Positions 1 to 11,500 are shown, counted from the stretch's first letter. The stretch is DNA of 64,000 nt from Protula sp. h YS-2021 (GCA_949752745.1 OX457025.1:54159869-54223868), one strand, 5' to 3'. Translations and numbers: made by a program. The notes: a model not told the origin generated them from the sequence alone.

Positions 1-500
1 AGAAGTAAAACAGGCAGAGAGCTACAAACTTGGTTTCTGGATGAAACTATTGCACGTTCTCTCTTTCCAAAGTTTCAAAGAAATTGACAGAAAAACAAAG
101 CTACAGGAATTGGATTTGTGACATCACTGTGTTAAAAGTCCATAGACTAACAATGGATTGTTAAAGTAGAGATTAAGGACCGACGTGAAAAAATTTTGAA
201 AACTACCTTCTGGTAAACAGATCAATTCCATACTTTCCAGAGGCCAAGAAAATACTTCATACATCGGACCTGTTTCCCAACTTTTGGAATTCAACTTACG
301 GATTGTCCATGAATTTATCAGGAATTGCAATAAAAGTTAGTTATTTTTTGGTGACTCGACATACTTTTTAACTCCAAAGAAGTAGCTGAACACCTGCAAG
401 AGCAATAAAATACAAAATTGCTGCATAGCCCCTAAACGACCTTACTAAACTATACTGAAGAAAATGCAAATCACTGACACTGTAGGCTTCCCCGAAGGCG
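1..500. repeat. Unit 1 spacer (partial)
   Basis: This is the spacer of the tandem composite unit, entered part-way because the window begins inside it. It matches the spacers at 14930-15390, 22990-23490, 33930-35130 and 44880-46045, sharing the phrases GGTTTCTGGATGAAAC, GTGACATCACTGT and CTTCTGGTAAACAGATCA in the same order. No frame on either strand looks coding: the small frames here are interrupted differently in the other copies. It ends where similarity to the L2 reverse transcriptase begins. Its origin, whether host DNA carried along or an old LINE 5' region, cannot be decided from the sequence. Confidence 0.85.
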
Positions 501-504
501 TATG

Positions 505-1135
505 AGAGCGACCCTGTCCCGTCAGGTTTATTAGAAAAGTGCATTGATGAAGCTTTGCCCATGCTAACTCGGATAATAAACCTCTCAATATCTGTCTCAA
601 ATTTGGCTTTCATATCGAAAATATTGGAGGATGTAATTTGCAAGCAGCTAGCAGATCACCTAGTGACCCATAACCTTGAAGAGCCTTACAGAAGATTTCA
701 CAGTACCGAAACAGCTTCTACTGTTTAACAATCTCCTTGTTCAACTCGACCATCGTCAGGCTGTATACTTGACGTTTCTCGACTTATCGGCGGCCTTCGA
801 CACGGTCGACCATGACGTGTTTCTCAGTCGTCTTCAGTACTCCTTTGGTGTACAAGGAGGCGCAAACGCCTGGATGAAATTGTACCTCCGCGATCGTAGT
901 GCTAGTGTAAAAGTGAGTGATATTTTGTCGGATAGTATTAAGCTGGGCCACAGGGGTTTAAAATAGGCTGTCGTGGTTATTCACAGTACACAAAATCGCT
1001 GGGTACTCTAATCATATCTCGTGAGCTCGACTATCATTTCTAGGCGGATGATTCGGAATTAGAAAAGGGTTTCAATCCCAAATCAGAACAAGATCAACAA
1101 TACGCTCTGACGCAGTTAGCTGACACTGTCAATGA
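505..1135 (+). pseudogene. L2/CR1-like LINE RT, N-terminal half, unit 1
   Basis: This is a remnant of the reverse transcriptase of an L2/CR1-clade non-LTR retrotransposon. The translation contains LDLSAAFDTVDHD, FGVQGGANAWMK and YLRDRSASVKV, the classic palm region of this clade. It is 5'-truncated, and no endonuclease domain is present. It is dead: about 110 bp are deleted after position 593, a short deletion removes the residues before the LPQGS motif near 950, and the tyrosine of the catalytic YADD box is a TAG stop near 1043. The sequence stops at the 11-bp target site 1125-1135, where Jockey-A is inserted. The same gene resumes at 13852. Confidence 0.9.
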
Positions 1136-1482
1136 TAGTTAGTTAGTTAGTTATATGATTTGTTTAACGACACGACCGACCCTTAGCGGGTTACATTGTG
1201 TCAGAACATGTCAGTAATAGGTGGCTAGAAGACAATACTTCTAGTTGTAATCAAGGTTAGCTAAAACCGTGTATATTCTAAAATCATAAAGTAAAAAGCG
1301 ACTAGAAATACTGATACAGGTTGATTTCTTTTAAAAATTGTATAGATTTGCTAGGTTCTACTTCATAAGACAGCTGCCTCAAGCAGTCAGCTCTGAAATG
1401 ACGTGAGCGGCTGTCTTGGAAATCGGTACAGTCTATTAAGATATGTTTAACGGTGTAAGGTTCCTGACATCCAACACAGTCC

Positions 1483-2393
1483 GGTTGTGCAAATCAAATA
1501 AATATCCAGATATTCATTCTCTCTGTTTTATTTTCGATGCAATTCACAACATCCACAATATGCAGTTATTCCCTTCTTAGCAGCTGACTGTTCTTAATAT
1601 TTATTCCAACTTTAAATTTATTTTCACTTTATCACCCTTTTGCCAATTTCGCTCGGTTCAATCCAGTATCTGATTCAATTTACTCTATACCATCTAGTTC
1701 TCACAAAACAAACAGACTGCCTATAAATGCTTTTTACTTGTACGCTATTTCAATTTTCCCGCCAATTTTGTATCCAAACTGGTCTCCTTCTGCCTTCTAG
1801 AATTTGTGAAAACCGACTGCGTCGAACCCTGTGGCTGCCTGCCTTATATACCTTCATGAGGGTGCCGAAAGTTTGCCAATAGGAACGTTTCCCTCCAAAA
1901 TTATTGCCCAATCACATCACAGCTTTTTTTGTTTACATTTCGTTTGTTTTCATGCCGTTGTTGGGTACTTACACCTCCCCGTCGTAAAGGTAAATATTTA
2001 CATTCGGGAAGAGAATTACACTCAACAATTCTATTGGATACACAGAACCACGTGACAGAAAATTTCGCTCCCTTTTACTAAAATATTCTATAATTTGACA
2101 AATCTTAAGATTTAAAAACTAATGCCTTACAAAGTCAGTGCGTATTGAAAGTACAATGCACAGCAAGGAACTATGATGCAAAATACTTCACAAAAAGCCA
2201 AATTCACACGTTTATCCACAAATTTGAACAAAAATTAAAAAATGGTATCCAAACATACCGAAAGCCTTAAAAAGTTACATATATGAGTGGTATGACTACG
2301 AAGTCACCAAAACTTTACAATTAATCCCACAACAACGATTCTGGTAATGACATAATAAATCGACCCAAAAATGCAAAATTCTATATTCTGACA
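1483..2393 (-). repeat. 3' LTR of the gypsy element (truncated)
   Basis: This copy matches the right LTR from position 7749 onward, starting at GGTTGTGCAAATC and ending at TTCTGACA. The first part of the LTR (7618-7748 in the other copy, beginning TGTCAAAG) is absent, so the element's outer 3' end was lost together with the neighbouring Jockey sequence. It contains two stretches missing from the right LTR near 1786 and 1862-1905, so the two LTRs have diverged by indels as well as substitutions. Confidence 0.9.
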
Positions 2394-2416
2394 ACAACCC
2401 CCCCCCCCCCCTCTGA
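2394..2416 (-). other. Polypurine tract of the gypsy element
   Basis: On the - strand this reads as a purine run of AGAG followed by about 14 G residues, directly inside the 3' LTR boundary at 2393. This is where plus-strand DNA synthesis is primed in LTR retrotransposons. Between it and the end of pol (2784) lie about 370 bp with no recognisable coding sequence. Confidence 0.75.
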
Positions 2417-2783
2417 GAAAATACTCAAGTTATTTTCATTCACAATGTAAGAATAACCTTAAGCTGAACGGGTTTTATTTAACTATGCAAGAATTACTTA
2501 AAGGCGTTAGAAAACACCATTAAAGACGACACCATGCAAAAAATTTGCACGTTTTCAATCTAAAACGTCTCTTTTTTATAAATAAGCTTACTGCTCATGA
2601 AAACGTATCAAACTGCGTGTCCTGGCGTGAATTACATATCAAGCCGTAGACATGTAACAGTAGCAAAACTTCTAAAATCGTTAAACGCAGAAGTCTTCAG
2701 AATGCAGATCTCTATGAAACAAACACATGCCGTTCATCAACTATATATACATGTGTCACAATCGAGCTGTTTACACAAAAATG

Positions 2784-4424
2784 TCACATTCTGCTCAGGT
2801 AATCCGCTCCGATGTTATCAGTTCCCTTGATGGCTTTGATGCTGAAATTGTAGTTTTACAAGAAAAGTGCTCAGCGCATGAGATGTCCGCCTTCGACTTT
2901 TCCCTTCCGTAAATACGCGAGCGGCGCATAGTCTGTTTCGAGCGTAAATGCTCTACCGTACAGGTACTTTGCGAATCGCATCACACCGAATACAATTGCG
3001 AGGCATTCACGCTCTATCACGGAATAGCTCTTCTCGCGAGATAACAATTTGCGACTAGCGTAAGCGATTGGGAATGGGCCGTCGCTAAATTGTTGTAAAA
3101 GCACTGCTCCAAGCCCGGTGTCCGATGCGTCTGTACGTAACAAAAACTCTCTGTTGAAGTCGGGGAAATGCAAAATCGGTGCACTGTTCAAAAGTTCTTT
3201 CAATTTGGTGAAAGCGCGCTCTTGTGGTTCTTTCCACTCCACTTTTGCTGGTTGACCCTTTTTGATCAAATCCGTCAGAGGCGCGGTGACTTCTGCGAAT
3301 TTTGGGATGAATTTGCGGTAGAAGCCTGCTAAGCCTAAGAAGGAGCGTATTTGTTTCTTTGTCGTCGGTCGACACGCGTCTTGGATGTTTCGAAGTTTAT
3401 CCTCTTCTATTGGTAAAGATCCGTTGCCGACAACGTGTCCGGTGAAATTAATGTTGTCGTAACCGATGAAACGTTTCGATGGTCGCACCGTTAGATTTGC
3501 ATCGCGTATTCTGGTGAAAAGTTCACGTAGTAAGCCCAAATGTTGTTCCCATTGTCTGGTATGCGGTAGTAAGTCGTCAAAGTAGTTATCGACATTCTGT
3601 AAGCTGGAGAGTAATTTGCGCATAACTCTGTTGAATGCGGCCCCAGAATTTACTAATCCAAATGGGTTTCGTCGGAACTGAAAACAGCCACTGGGCGTCG
3701 AGAAAGCAGTATATCTCTTCGACGACTCTTCCATTGGGATTTGCCAGTAACCTTTCGTGAAGTCGATTTTCGAAAAGTATTTGTCTTTTCCGACTTTAGA
3801 TAAAATGTCTTCATAGTTCCCCATCGGTTCTGTATCGAATTTCGTAACACTGTTGAGTTGTCTATAATCGATACAGAATCTGTTGGTACCGTCCTTTTTC
3901 TTAACGAGTACGATCGGTGAGTTATATTCTGATTGCGATTCTTCGATGATCCCTGCATCGAGCATATTTTTCACTTCCTCTTCGATATCTTGACGTTTCG
4001 AGTATGGCATTGGATACGGTTTAACTCGGATCGGTTCTTCTGTCGATAGTTCGATTTTGTGTTCGCCTAAATTTGTTCTGCCGGGAACGTCTGTGAAAAT
4101 ATCGCTAAATTCACGTAAAAGCTTCTCGACGTCTTTCTTTTTAGATTCGGAAAGTTTCACGTTGACATTTACATCGGCGATTGTCTCTGTTTGCTGTGTT
4201 TCGGGAAGTGTCACTAAATGCCAATCGTCATCTTCGAGCTCTGCGACTGCGATGCGAGTGAATGCAGCAATATTCGTGTCGTCTTTGTTTTCAACACTTT
4301 GTTCGCTGTCGCTGGATTCGTTCTCGCTGGTTTCAGACTCTGTTTTGTCTTCACTTTCACGCTCGATGTGCCCTTTTAGAAGATTTGCATGAAAAAATTT
4401 TTTTCCCATGAATATCCACTTCAT
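2784..4424 (-). pseudogene. pol: Gypsy pol: reverse transcriptase and RNase H
   Basis: This region encodes the polymerase and RNase H of the gypsy element. Visible blocks in order are the VPGRTNLGEHKIEL leader, SPIVLVKKKDGTNRFCIDYR, FSKIDFTKGYWQIPM, the catalytic YFDD box at 3573-3584 (usual form YIDD or YVDD), RSFLGLAGFYRKFIP, then RNase H with RTDASDTGLGAVLLQ and SVIERECLAIVFG. The open frame stops near 2871. The same frame goes on to 2784 and encodes the usual GADYLSR-type RNase H end, but it is crossed by two stop codons. The N-terminal end overlaps the integrase frame at 4357-4424, where a one-base change in an A7T6 run breaks a formerly continuous polyprotein. Confidence 0.93.
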
Positions 4425-5460
4425 AATCCATACGATTCAGGACTTTCCTGATCTTGTAGGGCCCTTTCCACTGTAATAATAATTTATTGCTTTGCGTCGG
4501 AAGCACCAGGTAAACTTTCTGACCCACTACGAATCTACCGTCTTTTGCCCTTTTGTCGTAGTGGTGGCGGTATATGCCTTGATTCGCCATCAAACTTTCG
4601 CGCGCCACGCGGCATGTATCTTCGAGGCGATTTCGCAGGTCAGCGATGTACTGGTACGTGCTAACGACTTCTCCAGTGGAATCTTCTTCAAGCCAAATAT
4701 CTTTCAAAATGTCTAACGGGCCACGTACTTTCCGTCCGTAAAGTAACTCAAATGGAGAGAAACCAGTAGACGCTTGCGGTACTTTGCGATAAGCAAACAA
4801 AACAGCTGGTAAGTAACGATCCCATTCTTTTGGTCGCTCCTGGCACATGCGGGTCAACATCTTCTTTAATACGCCATTAATTCGCTCGCATAGTCCATTA
4901 CACGTCGGGTTGTATGGCGTTGTGAATAGTTGCTTTATCGAAATGAGCCGTGCGACTTCTTTCATTAAATCCGAAGTGAACTGTGTGCCTTGATCGCTGA
5001 GTATTTCTCGTAGAAATCCGACTCTACTGAAGACTTCGAGTAACGCTTCTGCAACTGGAACTGTTTCGATGCGTTTGAGTGCCTCTGGGTATCGTGTCGC
5101 ATAATCAACGACGGTGAGTATATATCGGTTGCCGCTTTCTGCAATTGGCGTTATTGGTCCAATTAGGTCAACTGCGACTCTTTCAAACGAAGTGTGGATC
5201 AGAGGCATTTCCCCGAGTGGTACTTTGCTGATGCGCCCTTTTGGTACAGTTCGTTGACATACGTCGCATGACTGGCAGAAACGCTTGACATCACCAGTTA
5301 TTCCCGGCCAATGGAAATTCGACGTTATGCGATCCGTTGTTTTCTTTGCCGCTAAATGTCCACCGACAATGGATGCGTGAGCCAACGACATCAGTTTTGC
5401 GCGCAGCGTCTTCGGGAGTGTTGTATTGAAACAGCCCATCCGTAGGATGGGCCCATCCAA
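4357..5460 (-). pseudogene. pol: Gypsy pol: integrase, upstream of RT
   Basis: This is a gypsy integrase with all three domains: the H2C2 zinc finger (HASIVGGH followed by CQSCDVCQ), the catalytic core with the first Asp in VAVDLIGPI, the second in LSDQGTQF and the Glu in NGLCERINGVL, and a C-terminal GPY/F module (LLLQWKGPYKIRKV). The GPY module leads directly into the RT leader of the next frame, so integrase lies upstream of RT within one polyprotein. The frame is open for 367 codons. Its N-terminal edge abuts a stretch unrelated to gypsy at about 5440-6254, so the linker between protease and integrase is missing. Confidence 0.93.
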
Positions 5461-6254
5461 TTACAGCGAGGTATTGATTTACCCCCATCTTCGCTGTTTT
5501 GCGCTTCTATAGTTTCAGCCCATATTTGGCTATAGGAATAGCACATATTTTCTTCTCCCCTTAAAATGGCAGCTGCCCTTTGTTGTGAACAAGATGGGTT
5601 GTTTTAATGGTTCATGGGTGTAGAATGGGTCCATCTATAGCTGTAACCCACAGAAATAACACATATAGAATCAGTATGTGCCAAATCTACAGACAGATGC
5701 ATAGGAATACACCATCCATAGAAACAACACATCTGATCAGGAATATGCCAAAAAGAGAAATTTCGTATCTTTTTTTTCTTGAACATTTTGTGAATAGACA
5801 TGTGTATTTATATATATTTTATGAAAAAAAACTGTAAGATATTTAGAACATATTGGGGGGAGCTGGGCGGTGTCAATACAAGAAGAGAAAAGATCCCATG
5901 CCACCCCTGACGGCGTCGCCTAACGGGGTGGCAGGGAGGGGGGCGGTAGAAGTGATTTTAAGACACAATTAAAGATGGGGGCGGGGGGGGAGTTCATATG
6001 AAAAATTTGTCGGGTCTCAGTGCCACTTCGGGACCTCAGTATCACTACAGTGGTACTGAGGTCCCGAGCAGACGACAACCCTTACTGTAATATATATTAC
6101 GCTGTTAAGTGTGGGTGTTAAAAGCAAAATGGTAAGTGGATAATTAAATGTTATAAATGTTCTTCTCGAATTTTTATTTACATTATTTTTTATATTTTTT
6201 TGCAAAGAAATATAACCGCCCCTCCCATTACACCGTCCCAATAATCTGTTGTAT
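5440..6254. other. Non-gypsy stretch between protease and integrase
   Basis: About 800 bp separate the protease stop from the integrase finger, and none of it reads as the expected protease-integrase linker. The stretch is rich in palindromes: GGATGGGCCCATCC at 5445-5458, a 9-bp stem TGCCACCCC at 5899-5907 pairing with 5935-5943, and a 14-bp stem at 6028-6041 pairing with 6054-6067. It also has G-rich runs near 5855-5990 and A/T runs. An inserted non-autonomous DNA element (MITE-like) is a reasonable guess. Terminal inverted repeats and a target duplication are not clear, so the class is unproven. Confidence 0.5.
6028..6067. repeat. Near-perfect 40-bp palindrome
   Basis: The arms TCGGGACCTCAGTA (6028-6041) and its exact complement (6054-6067) flank a 12-base centre that itself pairs (CACT-AC-AGTG). 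It lies in the non-gypsy stretch inside the gypsy element. It could be the end or centre of a small DNA transposon. No protein or RNA gene is associated with it. Confidence 0.8.
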
Positions 6255-6530
6255 TTAATTACTCTTTTCGCTCGTCATTTCTTCTTTTTGTACCAAATCC
6301 TTGCGGATCACTGCGCTCTCACAGCCGGTATCCCTTAAGACGATCACTTTCCTCCCGGAAATTTCCAATTTGTCGCAAATCGCGCCTGTATATGGAATCA
6401 CGTCACCATTCGCGAGGCATAACTTGCCGTCTTTTACGTTCTCGCTCAAGATGTCTTGTACGGGTTTCGTTCCTACAGCACCTGTTTTTGCGTTAGATAC
6501 CTTGTGAACATCACGATTGAAATTGCGCCA
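6255..6530 (-). pseudogene. Gypsy aspartic protease (partial)
   Basis: This is the retropepsin-type protease of the gypsy element. The - strand translation has ISGRKVIVLRDTGCESAVIR, with the catalytic Asp-Thr-Gly at 6324-6332. It lies just downstream of the gag zinc knuckle, as expected. The frame ends at 6255 after only about 20 residues beyond the active site, because the unrelated stretch begins there; the flap and second hydrophobic-glycine motif are absent. It would not fold as a working protease. Confidence 0.85.
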
Positions 6531-7572
6531 TTTCTTCGGTGAATTCGTGCGATGTTTACGGTTCGATGCATAGGAGAAATCGTGTCGCCGAGGAGCACTG
6601 TCTTTGTGATCTGCCTTCGCCTTTAAGCAGTCGCGCGCAAAGTGCCCTGATTTCCCGCAGTAGTAGCAATTCGACTGCGTCTGGCTGCTAGCGCGATTGT
6701 TAGGCTGTTGCGGCGAACGCGATTATGGCACGGGTTTCGTCCTCGTTTGGCCAATACTTATGTTGTGAGCTTCGATATATTGCTCCGCGAGTCGCATCAT
6801 CTCCTCCATGTTGCGTGGAGAACGTTCACGTAAGAAAATGCTGAGTTCGCTACTGCACATATTCGTAAACTGCTCGCGCAGTAGTAAATCACACAGATGC
6901 TCGTAATCCTTCTAAATATCCGACATGTCTATCCATCGTGTGAAAAACCGTTTCTGTCGTGCACAGAACTGACGCACTGGTTCCTCTTTGTCGGGCTTTA
7001 TCTCGCGAAACTTTGTACGAAATCCCTCTGTGGTAAGTTGATAGCGTCGGAGAATGGCGGTCTTCAGCGTTTCATAATTATCCGCTTCATCTACCGGCAT
7101 ACTGCTATACACTTCCAGTGCCTTGCCAGTTAGGATAGCACTGAGACTCATTGTCCAAGCATTTTCGGGCCAATTGTTGTGTGCGTGCGAAACGTTCGAA
7201 TCTTTCGATAAATGCATCGATGTCATCCACTTTCTCATCGAACTTTGGCAGTTTGGGGCGACTGGCTTGAGCCGGTCTGTCTGCGCGTTCTTGAGCACGT
7301 GGTTCGCCTGCTTGTGCTCGCGCTTCGATGAGGCGTGTTTCTTCGCGAATGCGTTCCATCTCTCTTTCGTGTTGTTCACGCTGTCGTTCACGCTCCATTT
7401 CCTGCTCTCGGATGCGATCTTCGCGGTCTTGAGTTCGGGCCTCGCGCTGTCGTGCGTTGCGTTCGCGTTCAGCTGCCTTATCTTCCTTGCGCTGTACGAA
7501 TTGTCGTAGTTCTTCGTCTTTGTATCCAAGCGCTTGACCTAGAGCAATCCATTCACGCATTTCACGCTCCAT
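6531..7572 (-). pseudogene. gag: Gypsy gag with coiled coil and zinc knuckle
   Basis: This encodes the structural polyprotein of the gypsy element. It starts at ATG 7572 with an Arg/Glu-rich coiled coil (residues about 25-85), then the capsid-like region with WPENAWTMSLSAILTGKALEVY, and a CX2CX4HX4C zinc knuckle at 6627-6668 (CYYCGKSGHFARDC). The start lies 24 bases after the primer-binding site. Damage includes a frameshift near 7185 between the coiled coil and the capsid region, a stop at 6909-6911 and another near 6722. Those breaks are why the region appears as several short frames. Confidence 0.88.
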
Positions 7573-7596
7573 GATGTTGTAACCCTGTCACGATCT

Positions 7597-7614
7597 ATCC
7601 CGGACGAGCCCCCA
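7597..7614 (-). other. Primer-binding site, tRNA-Pro
   Basis: The - strand reads TGGGGGCTCGTCCGGGAT, the exact 18-nt complement of the 3' end of animal tRNA-Pro, the same site used by gammaretroviruses. It sits three bases inside the 5' LTR boundary at 7618 and 24 bases before the gag start. Position and exact match make the assignment firm. Confidence 0.93.
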
Positions 7615-7617
7615 ATT

Positions 7618-8598
7618 TGTCAAAGTCTAGCAACAGGTTATCGCTTAAGGTGTCACTGACTTTTATCACGGAGTGGTCGTATTTTATTTTGTTTAATGCG
7701 GTTCTCTATTTTACTCCAAGTTATCGTATTACTTCTTTTTTATATCTTGGTTGTGCAAATCAAATAAATATCCAGATATTCATTCTCTGTTTTATTGTCG
7801 ATACAATTCACAACATCCATAATATGCAGTTATTCCCTTCTTAGCAGCTGACTGTTCTTAATATTTATTCCAACTTTGAATTTATTTTCACTTTATCACC
7901 CTTTTGCCAATTTCGCTCGGTTCTATCCTGTATCTGATTCAATTTACTCTATACCATCTAGTTCTCACACAACAAACAGACTTCCTATAAATGCTTTTTA
8001 CTTGTACGCTTTTTCAATTTTCCCGCCAATTTTGTATCCAAACTTCTTCTAGAATTTGTGAAAACCGAGTGCGTCGAACCCTGCGGCTGCCAGCCTCATA
8101 TACCTTCATGAGGATCACATCACAGCTTTTTTTGTTTACATTTCATTTGTTTTCATGCCGTTGTTGGGTACTTACACCTCCCCGTGGTAAAGGTAAATAT
8201 TCACATTCGGGAAGAGAATTACACTCAACAATTCTATTGGATACACAGAACCACGTGACAGAAAATTTCGCTCCCTTTTACTAAAATATTCTATAACTTG
8301 ACTAATCTTAAGATTTAAAAACTAATGCCTTACAAAATCAGTGCGTATTGAAAGTACAATGCACAGCAAGGAACTATGATGCAAAATACTTCACAAAAAG
8401 CCAAATTCACACGTTTATCCACAAATTTGAACAAAAGTTAAAAAATGGTATCCAAACATACCGAAAGCCTTAAAAAAGTTACATATATGAGTGGTATGAC
8501 TACAAAGTCACCAAAACTTTACAATTAATCCCACTACAACGATTCTGGTAATAACATATATAAACCGACCCAGAAATGCAAAATTCTATATTCTGACA
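7618..8598 (-). repeat. 5' LTR of the gypsy element (complete)
   Basis: This 981-bp LTR is bounded by TGTCAAAG on the left and TTCTGACA on the right, giving TGTC...GACA inverted ends. It abuts the primer-binding site on one side and Jockey-A sequence (GGGTTTGTTTGATAAAGC) on the other. Promoter and poly(A) signals should lie within it, but I cannot place them with confidence. Confidence 0.9.
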
Positions 8599-11500
8599 GG
8601 GTTTGTTTGATAAAGCTTGTTGTTTCTTTGCTGCCACAATCTTTTTGTGTATCTTGTGATGTGATATTTAAAATCGGAGGCTGGTATTAGCATATCGATA
8701 CAATTTTCATTTAGAGCCTCTTTTGCATCTTTGTCGGTGTTATTTTCAATTACAACTGACGCAGCCGATGTGTAGTCGAACTTTGAGCCGTTCGTGTAGA
8801 CGAAATGATACAATTTTTAAGTTTTTAAATTCTTCTTTTAGTTCTGCCAAATTTGATCCACTGTGGTACTTTGTATTTTGCAACTGACTCTATGGTAATG
8901 TCAGCATTATCGAGGTGAGGCTGAACCCTTGCTCTAAATGGAGCTATTACGGTAGGGCCTTTTTTATGGAAGCGAGAAAAATCTGATTCAAAGACTGAGT
9001 TTAGGGGGGATTATTCTTATTTGCATAAAGCTTTGCTGTGTACTGCTAGCGAGTTTAACTCGACGAATGTTCAGAGCCTGCTCATTTGCCTCCACATGTA
9101 GGCTTTCTAATGGTGATGTTCTAAAAGCATTTAGACACAGTCGTAAACCTTGATTTTGTATCGGGTCTAGCATTTTTAGGTATGAAGGTCTTACTGATCC
9201 ATGGGCAATGCTGCCATAGTCTAATCTAGACCGTATCACGGCTCGGTAAAGCATAAGTTTTGTATCCCGATCAGCGCCCCAGTCATGGGCCGATATCACT
9301 CTTAGGAGTTTGAGTGCTTTTTGACATTTTCGTTTGAGATCTCTGATTTGTGGGATAAAGCTTAGTTTGGAGTCGAAGAGTGAACCCAGAAATTTGTTTT
9401 CATTAACAACAGGTATTTGAATGCCAGAAATGTATAGAACGGGATCGTCCGGTTGTTTGCGTTTATTGCAGAAATGCATGCAGACTGTTAAGTTTGTGAA
9501 AATTAAAAACCGTTTTGGTAAGCACATGTTTCCAGTGAGTGTATGTTCTGCTGTAAGCATCGCTGTATTAGATTCATATTTTTGCCTCTGCAAGATATTA
9601 CGAAATCGTCAACAACGAGTGAGCTCTCTATCCGCTTTTTTACGTTATGTCGGATGCTATTTATTCTTATCATGAACAGAAGAACGGAAAGGATGGAACC
9701 CTGGGGGAACCTTCCTCTTGTTCAAAGTAGTCTGAGAACACGGCCCCAAGGCGGACCCGAAAACGTCGGTCTTCTAGAAAGGCTTGAATAAATTCAGGTA
9801 GGCGGCCTCGCAGCCCCAAGTCAAAGAGGTCTTGTAGTACTCCATGTTTCCATGCTGTGTTATAGGTCTTTTCCAAGTCAAAGAAAACCAAACCGACATA
9901 TTCGTTATTGATAAAGGCTTCTCTTATAAACGTTTCTAGTCTTACAAGCTGATCCAGGGTATTTCTTTGTTTTCTAAAACCGCTCTGTATATCGGCAAAC
10001 AAATTATTGCTTTCTAGATACCAGATGAGTCTGTCAGCTATCATGCGTTCAAATATTTTACACAGTGAACTTGTTAGGGAGATTGGTCTGTAATTTTGTG
10101 GGCTTGTGGGGTCTTTGTTTGGTTTTGGTACTGATATGATAATAGCTTCTCTCCATATGTCTGGAAAGTTGTCAGAAAGATTTCAAGGCTTGGTTAAGGA
10201 GACCCAAAAGTATTTCCAAGATTTCATTTGGCAAGTGTTTAAGGGTTTGGTAGTGTAAGTCATCTGAGCCAGCAGCGGAATTGTGAGATTTGTTTAAAGC
10301 CTGTTGGAGTTCACTCAGTGAGAAATCGCAGTTGTAGGATTCACTGTTGTCCGAGTAAAAGTTTATGTTGTTTCGTTCTTTATGTGCCTTATACCGTCTA
10401 AAGTCTTCGCTATAGTGTTTAGAGGATGAGTTATGTTCAAATGTTTCAAATGTGGCGTCAGATATTTCCCTTCTTCCTGTTACGGTGGCAGTGTTAGTTT
10501 GTAAATTTCTCACAGGCTAGAGAGCCTTTGCCGGATATTTTCCTAACCATGTCTCACGTTTTCCTTAATGAAGTTTTCCCGTTTAGCTTGGAAACAAACT
10601 CCACCCATGAGCGTTTCTTACTTTGTTTTACAGTCTTGCGGGCGATGGCATTGAGTCTTTTATATTACATTCTTCTTATGGTGTCCGGATGATTGATGAA
10701 CTGTTTTAACGCTTGTTTTGGAACAGCTATTGATCGTTTGCATTCATCGTTGAACCAGATTTTGTGTAGTCTTTTGCGAGATCCGGATATTTTCGGGATA
10801 CTCTTTTCCATTATTGATTGCATCAAAGCAGTGAATAGTAGAATAATATCATTATCACTTTCAAGGTGTTCTCGTGTAATTGACTGATGGCATAATACTG
10901 GGAATTGTAACCAATCTGCTTTGTTAAAATTTCACTTGTCTACTCTTTCTTGTGGTTGTGGAATGGTTTGTTTAATTAAAATTGGAAAATGATCGCTTCC
11001 ATGTAGATCGTCTATAGCTTTCCAGCTAAAATCCAGGTACAAGTTAGCAGAGGATATACAGAGATCGATAGAGGTTTTTGAACTAGTGCCCATATAAAAA
11101 TTTGTAAGTGTCTTGTCATTGAGTAGAGACAGGCTGTGATGGCTTAGTAGGTTTTCTATGATCTTTTCTTTTTGGTCTGTTGTGTAGCTGCCTCACATTG
11201 TACTATGAGCGTTGAAATCACCAACCAATAGTATGGGTTTTGGCAGTTGGTTTATGAGATATGAAAATTCGTGTGGTTGTGGCTTTGAATTTGGTTGCAC
11301 GTAGATATTGCACACATTGATATTTTTGTTCAAGGTAACCCTGACAGCCTGAGCCTTTAGGGTGGTATTTATTTCACTTTTGGGTATATCGTTTCGAACC
11401 AACGTTGCAATTCCTCTGGAGGCTTGTTGCTAACGTGGTCTTTGTTGTAGGGGATATATCCCTTCAGCGTTGGTTGGTTATTGGTTTTAGAGAAGAGTTC

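Larger units (their letters stand above)
1483..8598 (-). mobile_element. Ty3/gypsy LTR retrotransposon, Gmr1-type gene order
   Basis: This is an LTR retrotransposon inserted in unit 1 only. Order on the - strand is 5' LTR (7618-8598), primer-binding site, gag, protease, a non-gypsy stretch, integrase, RT-RNase H, polypurine tract, 3' LTR (1483-2393). Integrase before RT is the Ty1/copia order, but the RT, RNase H and GPY/F-type integrase are clearly Ty3/gypsy. That combination defines the Gmr1-like group, first described from cod. No env-like frame follows RNase H. All coding parts are damaged. The left LTR lacks its outer 130 bp or so, and no target-site duplication is visible, which fits a deletion across that junction. 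Confidence 0.9.

Noticed and set aside
1831..2055. Protein-coding frame in the gypsy LTR
   Set aside because: It lies inside the LTR and is interrupted in the other LTR copy.
2394..2783. An env-like gene downstream of gypsy pol
   Set aside because: Only about 390 bp lie between pol and the LTR, with the polypurine tract at one end and no long frame, signal peptide or membrane segment.
4057..4392. Serine-rich + strand protein
   Set aside because: It is the antisense shadow of the acidic RT leader of the gypsy element.
4357..4424. Possible programmed -1 ribosomal frameshift at an A7T6 run between integrase and RT
   Set aside because: The RT frame is +1 relative to integrase at this point, not -1, and the element has many other breaks. 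A one-base insertion in a homopolymer is simpler.
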